From NCBI GenBank assembly GCA_937893785.1, contig CALCSP010000607.1, positions 1-9,581 of the forward strand: a stretch of 9,581 bases of DNA. The letters run 5' to 3'. Of this stretch, positions 1 to 7,300 are shown piece after piece; the stretch's first letter is position 1; every line of letters starts with the position of its first letter. The translations under genes were made by a program, and so were the position numbers. The notes below the pieces were generated by a model, which saw only the letters and a list, made by a program, of their open reading frames with translations, searched no databases and was not told the origin of the DNA. Source of the DNA: an uncultured Verrucomicrobiales bacterium. Its GTDB lineage: Bacteria; Verrucomicrobiota; Verrucomicrobiia; Verrucomicrobiales; DEV007.

Positions 1-593
1 AATCCAGGCTTTTTGGGTTTAATGACCTCGCAGCAACCTGAGATAGTTCCGCCTGTGCCCACTGCAGAGACAAGGATATCAACTTCCCCATTAGAGTCTT
101 CCCAGATTTCCTCGGCTGTCGTTTTTTGATGGATTTCGGGGTTGGCTGGGTTTTCAAATTGCTGGGGCATCCATGCGTTTTCCGTTTCTTCTAGAATTTC
201 CTGGGCTTTCTCAATTGCCCCCTTCATGCCCTTTGGTCCCGGGGTAAGGACAAGATTGGCGCCAAGCAATGCAAGCAGTGTGCGCCTCTCAAGGCTCATC
301 GTTTCAGGCATGGTTAGTGTTAAGTTGTAACCACGCGAGGCACAGACAAATGCAAGAGCGATTCCAGTGTTGCCGCTAGTGGGTTCTACAATGGTGGTGT
401 CACTGTTAATTAAGCCCTGCGCTTCAGCGGCTTCGATCATTGCCATTCCGATGCGATCCTTTACAGAACCAAGTGGGTTAAAAAACTCACACTTCAGGGC
501 GATGGTTGCATCGGCTCCTTCTGTGACCTTATTGAGTTTGACCAACGGAGTGCGGCCAATGGTTTCGACAATGTTGTTGTATAATGTGCCCAT
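1..593 (-). CDS. cysK: Cysteine synthase (O-acetylserine sulfhydrylase), 3'-truncated by window edge
   Basis: PLP-dependent enzyme that makes L-cysteine from O-acetylserine and sulfide in the cytoplasm, the last step of sulfur assimilation. The visible 197 residues start MGTLYNN and contain the family landmarks: PLP-binding lysine in SVKDRIG (K45), the substrate-binding loop TSGNTG (72-77), and the phosphate-binding loop GTGGT (179-183). The family is usually about 305-315 residues, so roughly the last third lies beyond position 1. The ATG at 591-593 is chosen because the protein then begins as family members do, just before the conserved IGRTPLVKL. No Shine-Dalgarno sequence is seen before it. 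The gene is divergent from phhB. Cystathionine beta-synthase shares this fold, but the N-terminus has no heme or other extra domain, so cysteine synthase is the better call; CysK versus CysM cannot be settled from this fragment. Confidence 0.93.
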   Translation of the reverse strand, partial: MGTLYNNIVETIGRTPLVKLNKVTEGADATIALKCEFFNPLGSVKDRIGMAMIEAAEAQGLINSDTTIVEPTSGNTGIALAFVCASRGYNLTLTMPETMSLERRTLLALLGANLVLTPGPKGMKGAIEKAQEILEETENAWMPQQFENPANPEIHQKTTAEEIWEDSNGEVDILVSAVGTGGTISGCCEVIKPKKPG

Positions 594-657
594 GACTAGA
601 TTTGAGATTACTACTGTGGAGTTAACCTTATTTTCTGGGGGGTTAAGAAATAACGGG

Positions 658-681
658 TTCTCTTTGTGTTTGCAAAGAGAA
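658..681. repeat. Perfect 9-bp inverted repeat in the cysK-phhB divergent region
   Basis: TTCTCTTTG (658-666) and CAAAGAGAA (673-681) are perfect reverse complements separated by six bases. The repeat lies about 65 bp upstream of the cysK ATG and 70 bp upstream of the phhB ATG. Both genes read away from it and it has no following T-run on either strand, so it is not a terminator for either gene. It could be an operator for a dimeric regulator or a hairpin in a cysK leader. The structure is seen directly; the function is inference. Confidence 0.5.
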
Positions 682-695
682 ATGCCTGTGAAAAG

Positions 696-724
696 TTGCA
701 ATCAGGCTCTAAGCCCCATTTAAT
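696..724 (+). promoter_or_regulatory. Candidate sigma70-type promoter of phhB
   Basis: TTGCAA (696-701; 4 of 6 matches to TTGACA), a 17-bp spacer, and TTTAAT (719-724; 5 of 6 matches to TATAAT). Transcription would begin near 731, leaving a leader of about 20 nt before the phhB ATG. This was found by eye and a chance match is possible. Confidence 0.35.
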
Positions 725-751
725 CCCACCTTTTAAACCCTACAATTTGTT

Positions 752-1036
752 ATGCCGAGCACTCTTGCGCACGATTGTGTGCAGTCATGGATGAAAAAAG
801 TTCCTGAATGGGAACATAAAGAAAATCAAATAGAACGCATATTTGAGTTTGATGATTACATGTCAGGAATGGACTTTGTCAATGCTGTCGCAGAGATTGC
901 AGAAGATGCTAACCATCACCCGGACATGAATATCAGCTATGCGAGAGTTGCGATTCTATTAACCACGCATGATAAGGGGGGATTGACAGAAAGTGACTTT
1001 GAGGTGGCGACTCGGATTGATAGTCTGGTGGACTGA
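752..1036 (+). CDS. phhB: Pterin-4a-carbinolamine dehydratase (PCD/DCoH family)
   Basis: Small cytoplasmic enzyme that dehydrates 4a-hydroxytetrahydropterin, recycling the pterin cofactor of aromatic amino acid hydroxylases. In bacteria without such a hydroxylase it may serve pterin or molybdopterin metabolism instead. The 94-residue length is normal for the family. The active-site signature EDANHHPD (51-58) supplies H55, H56 and P57, and the third conserved histidine is H73 in LLTTHDKGGLTE. The N-terminal W-x-IxRxFxF pattern is also present (WEHKENQIERIFEF). ATG 752 is the first usable start after an in-frame stop at 734-736; there is no Shine-Dalgarno sequence. The gene is monocistronic here: it is divergent from cysK and convergent with the E2 gene, with 14 bp between the stops. 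No aromatic amino acid hydroxylase gene is in the window, so its physiological partner is unknown. Confidence 0.92.
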   Translation: MPSTLAHDCVQSWMKKVPEWEHKENQIERIFEFDDYMSGMDFVNAVAEIAEDANHHPDMNISYARVAILLTTHDKGGLTESDFEVATRIDSLVD

Positions 1037-1050
1037 TATTTGCAAGCAGT

Positions 1051-2295
1051 CTAGAGATCCTCTGGTGACTGGAGCAATTCAGCCACTCGCCATAACAATC
1101 TGCCTGCTCCTCCTCCATCAAGGATTCGGTGATCAAAGCTTAAGGTCATTTCGGCTTCGATAACGGGAATCCATGTTGAGCTTTCATTATCCCATTGTGG
1201 TTTTTGCCTGCCATGGCCAAGCCCAAGGACAAGGTTTTGTTCCGGTAAAGGAATTGGGGTAGCCCATACAATACCGAAGCTCCCAAAGTTGGTAACTGTG
1301 GCAATGCCGGGTGGAGTTGAGGCTTCTTTCGGCAGTCGCCGTTTATTAGCGGCTTCCACAAGGCTGGCATATTGCTGGGTGAGGTCACGAAGAGGTTTTT
1401 TGTCCACATCCCGGATGACTGGAACGAGCACCCCATCATCAACCTCAACAGCAAAGCCGATATCAATGGCTTCCGGGTGTACGATTTGGTTACCGATGAG
1501 TTGCCCAGCATTAGCGGTATTTTCTGCGAGTGCAAGTGCCAGAGCACGCACGGCATAGAGTGTTGGTCCAGGTTTTGGGTCACAAGTGCTCCGGTGACTT
1601 AGTAATTTATCGAGGCTTACAGGTGTGCCGACTGTGGCAAGAGGACGCGTCCAGCTACGACGCATGGAATCGGCTACGGCAATTCGCATTGAGGAGGCTG
1701 CTGTGGTTTTTTTCTCCTCAAGCGCTCCCATAAAAGCCTCAAAGTCCTCCACCGTCACCCTTCCTGCTGCCCCGCTTCCGGCAATGCCAGCGAGGTCGGC
1801 TGCATTAAGCCCGAGTTCTTGCATCCGGGCACGCAGCCTTGGAGAAATATAGGTGGCTCCCTTTGCCTTTGCGGGCACGGGAAGTCCTGGAATTGTAGGG
1901 GTTACTTCGGTGTTCCCACTGTGGCTGACCGGATTGCTGGGTTGCTTCAGGTTGTTGGCCGATGCTGGTGGATCATCTTGTGCAGTTTGTTCAGTTTCAC
2001 TTATGGATGTTTCTTTTAGGTTTGGCTGAGCGGCGGCCACTTGCTCAGCTTTCTCATTAGTGATTTCAAGATAGCCAAGCACAGTCCCAACCGGATAGCT
2101 GATGTTCTCTTTGGCCGATATTTCCACCACGCATCCTTCGCACGGGGCAGTGACTTCCATTACCGCTTTTTCGGTTTCGACCTCGATAATGTCCTGGTCA
2201 GCCGTTACAGAATCGCCTTGCTGGACGTTGATTGCCTTGATTGTTGCTTCAGCGATGGATTCCCCTAGTTGGGGCATGAGAATAGGGACGCGCAT
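1051..2295 (-). CDS. pdhC: 2-oxoacid dehydrogenase complex E2, dihydrolipoyl acyltransferase
   Basis: Core subunit of a pyruvate dehydrogenase-type complex: it carries the acyl group on a swinging lipoyl arm and transfers it to CoA. The 414 residues show the standard order. One lipoyl domain spans about 1-80, with the lipoylated lysine K43 in ETEKAVMEV. A flexible Pro/Ala/Ser/Thr/Gln-rich linker covers about 85-147. A peripheral subunit-binding domain lies at about 148-189 (ISPRLRARMQELG to GRVTVEDFEAF). The catalytic domain runs from about 203 to the end, with the active-site motif DHRILDGG (388-395; H389 and D393). The ATG at 2293-2295 follows the E1-beta stop by 10 bp and has no Shine-Dalgarno sequence. 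It is the last gene of the E1-alpha/E1-beta/E2 operon. Substrate is not decidable from E2 alone: pyruvate is likeliest, but branched-chain 2-oxoacid or acetoin complexes look similar. The symbol is assigned by operon context. Confidence 0.9.
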   Translation of the reverse strand: MRVPILMPQLGESIAEATIKAINVQQGDSVTADQDIIEVETEKAVMEVTAPCEGCVVEISAKENISYPVGTVLGYLEITNEKAEQVAAAQPNLKETSISETEQTAQDDPPASANNLKQPSNPVSHSGNTEVTPTIPGLPVPAKAKGATYISPRLRARMQELGLNAADLAGIAGSGAAGRVTVEDFEAFMGALEEKKTTAASSMRIAVADSMRRSWTRPLATVGTPVSLDKLLSHRSTCDPKPGPTLYAVRALALALAENTANAGQLIGNQIVHPEAIDIGFAVEVDDGVLVPVIRDVDKKPLRDLTQQYASLVEAANKRRLPKEASTPPGIATVTNFGSFGIVWATPIPLPEQNLVLGLGHGRQKPQWDNESSTWIPVIEAEMTLSFDHRILDGGGAGRLLWRVAELLQSPEDL

Positions 2296-2305
2296 GATAC
2301 GGTTA

Positions 2306-3271
2306 TTAATCTTTGAGTAGTTTCTGGATCGCTGATTTTATGCTGTTTGCCGTTGGTCTGTGGTAGCGCCAAAGTTCAGGGTGATAAGGTATTGGTGTAT
2401 CTCGGGCATTGAGCTTTGCCGGCGGGGCATCGAGCAGGTGGAATCCTTCACATGAGATTCGTGAAATAACCTCGGCGGTAACACCTCCCCAGGGGAAAGC
2501 TTCCCCTACAACGAGCATCCTGCCCGTACGTGCGATGGAACCGAGTATTGTCTCAGTATCCAGGGGCTTGACGCACCTTAAGTCGACGATCTCGATTTCA
2601 TAACCATCCTCCTTGAGGCTTTCAGCAGCTAGCAGGGCTTCATGTACCATTGCGCTGTAAGTGATAATGGTGGCATGGCGACCAGAACGCGTAACGCGGG
2701 CTGATTCTGCAGGTAGGGACTGATTGGGCAACTGCTCCGCCTTTAGGTGGTAGTAGAGATACTTGTGTTCACAGAATATTACAGGGTCATCCGTATAGAT
2801 AGCTTCAAGGAGCATAGAGTAGGCATCTTCGACGGTAGCCGGTGCCATGACAATGGTTCCGGGGTAATGGGCATAGATTGCCTCCATGCATTGACTATGA
2901 AAGGGACCACTGCCTGGTGTCCCTCCTGAAGGCAACCGAATGGTTATAGGGCATGGAACATTGGTCCGCCAGTAATGAGTGGCAGCCTGGTTGACGATCT
3001 GATTGAAAGCAACAGTAGAGAAATCGGCGAATTGCATTTCGATTATAGGGCGCATGCCTTCAATCGCTGCTCCTATGGCAAGCCCACTCATTGCATCCTC
3101 ACTGATGGGCGCATCGATGACACGTCCCGGATACTTTTCATGTAGCCCCTTTGTAGCCTTGAAGGCGCCTCCAAAGGCTCCGACATCTTGTCCGTAAATG
3201 AACACGTCAGGATTGTCAGCCAAGGCAGTTTCCTGAGCCTTCCGGATTGCTTCGAGGTAGGTGATGCTCAC
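2306..3271 (-). CDS. pdhB: 2-oxoacid dehydrogenase E1 component, beta subunit
   Basis: Beta subunit of the thiamine-diphosphate-dependent E1 heterotetramer that decarboxylates a 2-oxoacid and acylates the E2 lipoyl group. At 321 residues it has normal length. The N-terminal transketolase-type pyrimidine domain contains FIYGQDVGAFGG (24-35) and the cofactor-activating glutamate E58 in APISEDA. FHSQ (124-127) gives the conserved active-site histidine H125. The transketolase C-terminal domain holds VDLRCVKPLD (229-238) and VVGEAFPWGG (254-263). The start is GTG (3269-3271), whose first base is also the last base of the E1-alpha TAG stop. This one-base overlap suggests coupled translation. KYLYYHLKAEQLP (170-182) recalls subunits annotated either as pyruvate or as branched-chain dehydrogenases, so substrate identity stays open. 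Confidence 0.92.
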   Translation of the reverse strand: MSITYLEAIRKAQETALADNPDVFIYGQDVGAFGGAFKATKGLHEKYPGRVIDAPISEDAMSGLAIGAAIEGMRPIIEMQFADFSTVAFNQIVNQAATHYWRTNVPCPITIRLPSGGTPGSGPFHSQCMEAIYAHYPGTIVMAPATVEDAYSMLLEAIYTDDPVIFCEHKYLYYHLKAEQLPNQSLPAESARVTRSGRHATIITYSAMVHEALLAAESLKEDGYEIEIVDLRCVKPLDTETILGSIARTGRMLVVGEAFPWGGVTAEVISRISCEGFHLLDAPPAKLNARDTPIPYHPELWRYHRPTANSIKSAIQKLLKD

Positions 3272-4302
3272 TAGTCAGTTAGGTTGTCTCGGAATCTTTC
3301 ACTGAAGCAGGCGTTCCAGTCGTGTGAGTAGGGGTCCGGTGGGTGTTCGCCGCCAGCTTTTAATATCGCGTTTTCCACTTCCTTGGCGGCTAGCTCTTCC
3401 ACTTTTCGGCATTCATCTTCAGTAAGCCATCCTTCAGCAATTAGCCTTTTCCTCGCTAAGGGTAGGCAGTCACTGCCAATTTCGGATGCTCGGATCTCCT
3501 CAGGTATGTAATTTGCGTCATCGTGCTCACCATGGCCGGAAAGTCGCAGCATTGTTCCAATAACCAGCTGCGGGCCTTTTCCTGATTTGGCACGAGATAT
3601 TGCTTTTTGAAAGCCTTGCAGGCAGTCGGCAAGGTCTGTGCCGTCTACGTTGGTGCCTTCCATGCCGTAACCAATTGCCCGGTCTACTAGGTCCTTGCAG
3701 GCAAATTGGCGAGTGTTTGGCGTTGAATAGGCGAACTGATTGTTAGCAATCGCGACAACCAGAGGAAGTTTTTCAACGGCTGCCATATTTAGTGCCTCGT
3801 GCACTGAGCCTGTAGAAGTTGCTCCGTCGCCGATACATGCGGCACCCACAGTATCCCCGAGATTGCCGCGAAGTCGCCTGGCAAAGAGCATGCCGCTAAC
3901 CACTGAGATCATGGCACCTAAGTGGGAAATCATGGCAGGAACTCCCTCACGGGGTGAGCCACGGTGGATGTTGCCATCCCGTCCACGCATCGAACCTTTT
4001 GCTGATCCCATGTAAGTTCGTGCTGCATCAATGACAGGTTCTCCGAAGGCTGCCCGTCCTGCCATGTCCCGGATCAATGGGGAGTAGATGTCGTTACCCT
4101 TTTTTAGCTGAACGCCCAGGGCGGCACTGAATGCTTCCTGACCACGACCGACATATACACCTCCGACAATTTTTCCGGCACGATAAACACTGGCGATCTT
4201 TTCTTCAAAAGTGCGCGCAAGTACCATCCACCGGAAGGCATTCGTAAAAGCCTCGGGAAGGGCAGGTTGGTTGTCAGTGTCCTGGTTGGCAATGTCCGTC
4301 AT
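3271..4302 (-). CDS. pdhA: 2-oxoacid (probably pyruvate) dehydrogenase E1 component, alpha subunit
   Basis: Alpha subunit of E1, which binds the diphosphate end of thiamine diphosphate and catalyses oxidative decarboxylation with the beta subunit. The 343 residues include the TPP-binding motif that begins GDGATSTG (158-165) and ends AIANN (184-188). Also conserved are the family N-terminal segment VGGVYVGRGQEAFSAALG (46-63), the RDGNIHRG region (108-115), and the active-site loop RLSGHGEHDD (253-262), equivalent to the GH-x-x-D-D loop of this family. The first ~15 residues are polar and unconserved-looking. The ATG at 4300-4302 lies 55 bp after the smc stop; there is no Shine-Dalgarno sequence. 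A candidate promoter sits in that gap. It is the first gene of the E1-alpha/E1-beta/E2 operon; the E3 gene must lie elsewhere. Confidence 0.92.
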   Translation of the reverse strand: MTDIANQDTDNQPALPEAFTNAFRWMVLARTFEEKIASVYRAGKIVGGVYVGRGQEAFSAALGVQLKKGNDIYSPLIRDMAGRAAFGEPVIDAARTYMGSAKGSMRGRDGNIHRGSPREGVPAMISHLGAMISVVSGMLFARRLRGNLGDTVGAACIGDGATSTGSVHEALNMAAVEKLPLVVAIANNQFAYSTPNTRQFACKDLVDRAIGYGMEGTNVDGTDLADCLQGFQKAISRAKSGKGPQLVIGTMLRLSGHGEHDDANYIPEEIRASEIGSDCLPLARKRLIAEGWLTEDECRKVEELAAKEVENAILKAGGEHPPDPYSHDWNACFSERFRDNLTD

Positions 4303-4321
4303 GCCGTGTTTCTATAAGGAC

Positions 4322-4349
4322 ATTCTAACGGATAGCGCCACCGTAGCAA
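4322..4349 (-). promoter_or_regulatory. Candidate promoter of the E1-alpha/E1-beta/E2 operon
   Basis: Read on the minus strand: TTGCTA (4344-4349; 4 of 6 matches to TTGACA), a 16-bp spacer, and TAGAAT (4322-4327; 5 of 6 matches to TATAAT). Transcription would begin near 4315, about 13-15 nt before the E1-alpha ATG. It fits inside the 55-bp smc-pdhA gap and would let the operon be expressed independently of smc. By-eye prediction. Confidence 0.4.
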
Positions 4350-4357
4350 TGCAGATT

Positions 4358-7300
4358 TCAGGTGACTTTTTCGGGTCCACCCGTTTTCTGGTGAGAGGCG
4401 AACTGCATGCCTATTAGCTTGCTGATGCCAAATTCCTCCTGAGTGACCCCGTATATTACCTCACAGCGGTTCATTGTCCTTTTGTTGTGGGTTACGATTA
4501 CAAACTGGCTTTGCTGGGTAAAACGTTCGAGCAACTTAACAAATCGTCCGATATTTGACTCGTCAAGGGGGGCGTCAAGCTCATCAAGGACACAGAATGG
4601 CGACGGTTTGACCATGTAGATTGAGAACAGCAGGGCTACAGCTGTCATGGCTCTTTCTCCCCCCGAGAGCAGGGTGATGGATTGCGGTTTCTTGCCTGGA
4701 GGTTTCGCAATAATGTCAATCCCGCTTTCAAGCGGATCCGTCTCGTCGAGGAGCATAAGGTTGGCCTTGGCCTGTTCGCCGAAAAGCTCTTTGAATACTT
4801 CCCGGAAGTTATTCCTGACTTGTTCAAAGGTGTCAGCGAAACGCGTACGAGTCTCACGGTTGATCTTGCTGATAACTTTGTGGAGATGTTCTTTGGAGTT
4901 GATCAGGTCATCATGTTCCTTGGTAAGAAAGTCATAACGTTCCTGCAAAGCCTCGAATTCCTCAATAGCCTCAAGGTTGACTGGTCCCATTGAATCAAGG
5001 CGTTGTCTCAATTCACCAATTATCATTTCTACAAAATTCCAGTCCGGTTGATCATCCCCTGGAATTGCGTCTGCTTCATTACTTGGCAAGTCGCTTTCAG
5101 GGTGTGAGTCAGAGATGTTCGCAGACGTCTCGCTTTCGCGGGATTCGTCGACTTCTGCAACATCAAGCCCTTCGGATTGTTTCTGAGCGATCGTGTTTTT
5201 ACGCTTTTCCCTTCGCTCTCGGGCCTTCTTTTGATCAGCAATTGCCGTTAGCAGGGCATGACTGTCAGGTTCAAAATGTTCAAGTCTGATGTTGTAACGC
5301 TGGCTTGTTGTTGTATTAAGATTTTCTATTCGAAGGTCTATTTGAGTGACCTTGATCTCTTCCTTGCCTCTTTGCTCTGTTAATGCATTAAGCTCCTTGC
5401 GAGTGCTGCGTAATGTGCTCTCTGCATCATCGACTGCATTTTGGCGCTGGATACGTTGCTCTGTGACATCCCCAAGTGCGGTTCCGAGTTGCTCGGCGCT
5501 CTTAGTCATGTCTTGAATTTTGTCCTTGAGTGATGAGCTTTCGGTGTTCGCGCTGGCGATGCGGTCCTTGTATTTAGTGACATCGGTTTCACGACGAGAA
5601 ATGATAGCCTCAAGCTCCTTCATTCGTGCAGCTATAGGGGCTTGCTGCTCCTGAAGCGCTTGCTTGGACTGTTCTTCAACGGCCATGCTGGTTCGTAGTT
5701 CAGCAAGCCTCTCGGTCGATTGCACTTCCTGATGGCTGACTTCATTTAGTTCGGCTTCGATCTCGGAGCGTCGGTTACCGGAAACCTGCAATTTTTCAGT
5801 AAGATGTCTTTGCTGCTCCTCGAGCTCCCTGAGCTTGATTTCTGCAGTTTCTCGGCGCTGCTGCAACTCGCTCTGCTCCCATTTAAGATTTTTAAGCTTG
5901 GAGTCCAGTCCCTCTCTTTCCCTTTCGAGTAATGATTGTTTTCCTTGAAGGGTTGAGCGCGTGATTTGAGCCGTCTGTAACTTCTCACGGCACTCATCAA
6001 CTCGTTTTGATAGGGCTCCACCTTCTTGCTCGATCTGGTCAAGCTCCAGTTGCTTCTCACCCAGTCGGTCGTTGAGGTCAGCCGCCTGAGTTTCCAGAAG
6101 CTTGATCTCATTAAGTCTTGCTAGGAGTGATCCGGCTTCATCAGCCTCTCCCTTGCCGCCGCAGATGATACCGTCTGAACTGATGAAGGCGCCATCCAGC
6201 GTGGCAAAACTGTGACCTGGTAATTCGTTTCTTAGCTCAATAGCTTTGCTGAGATCCTCAACGATGAGTGTTTGCTCAAGTAGTTGCTCTAGGAGGGGGC
6301 GCACATTTTCTGTGGACTTGATCTTGTCCAGGGCCCATGCATTAACGCCTGCAGGAAGAGTCATCATCTGCCTCTCAGAACGAATGGCCACGAAATTTTC
6401 AGGGATCATTGTGGCCCGCCCAAGTCGCTCGTTGGCAAGGACGTTAATGGCCCTTTCAGCAGTTTCCTGATCATTGACCAGAATAGTTTGCAGGTGGGCG
6501 CCGAGCGCGGCTTCAATGGCCGGTATGTAATCGCTTGGGACTTCGATAAATGAGCTTAAGAGGCCACGAATGCTCGAAGGCTGAATTCCATGTTCATTAA
6601 GGCCGCTAAGAACTGCCTGAGTTCCGGATTCCAAGCCCTCACCCTCGGCCACAAGAGCCTTGAGGACTTCCAGACGAGACTCCTTTTCAGCCAGTTCACG
6701 GTGCAGTTCTGCAAGTTCTCTTGCGCAGCGCGTATTGTTATTGCGGATTTCTTGGAAATTTTTCTCGGCGATTGCCAGTTGAGTTTCATTGTCACCGAGG
6801 GATTGATCTGCCGCACTTAATTGCTCACCAAGTGAACTCGACTCGGACTTGCGCTCCGCATGCTCCTTTTCAAGGCTGGTTATTTCTCCGCTGAGGTGCC
6901 CTTCACGCTCCCTGTTGCTTTCACTTTGCGAGGAGTAAGATCCTAGTTCTGCGCGGGTTTCGGCTATCTGTGTTTCACTACTGGTGATGGACTGCCTGAG
7001 CTGCAGTAATTCATCATCCAGAGCGGTGCGCCTTTTTTTCAGGCTGACATTGAGTTGCTCCTGTTCTTCGAGTTGACGCCCTTGCCGGGCCAGATTTTCT
7101 GTGATTCTGCGAAGAGCTTCTGCAGTTACTTCAAGTTCCGATGCCTCCTTGCCAAGAGTGGAGTGGGTATTGGCGATGTCCTCGGAATTTTGACTGACAA
7201 GCTCCTGCAATTCGAGTTGTCTTTCCTCATTGAATTCGATGCGGTTTTGAGCTGAGGTGATCCTGTTTTGTGTCTCGATGAGCTGTTCGCGTCTGGAGGC

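Noticed and set aside
367..723. 118-codon plus-strand open frame
   Set aside because: Mostly antisense to the conserved core of cysK, whose own frame shows clear family motifs; the remainder runs through the divergent promoter region.
1020..1075. Possible terminator between the convergent phhB and E2 stops
   Set aside because: Only four-base-pair stems can be drawn and there is no T-run on either strand.
1146..1583. 145-codon minus-strand open frame
   Set aside because: Overlaps the E2 catalytic domain in a different frame of the same strand; the E2 frame carries the DHR-x-x-DG active site.
4325..4346. Imperfect hairpin (CTACGG with CCGTTAG) between smc and E1-alpha, as a terminator
   Set aside because: Six pairs with a bulge and no T-run after it; the same bases are better explained by the candidate promoter.
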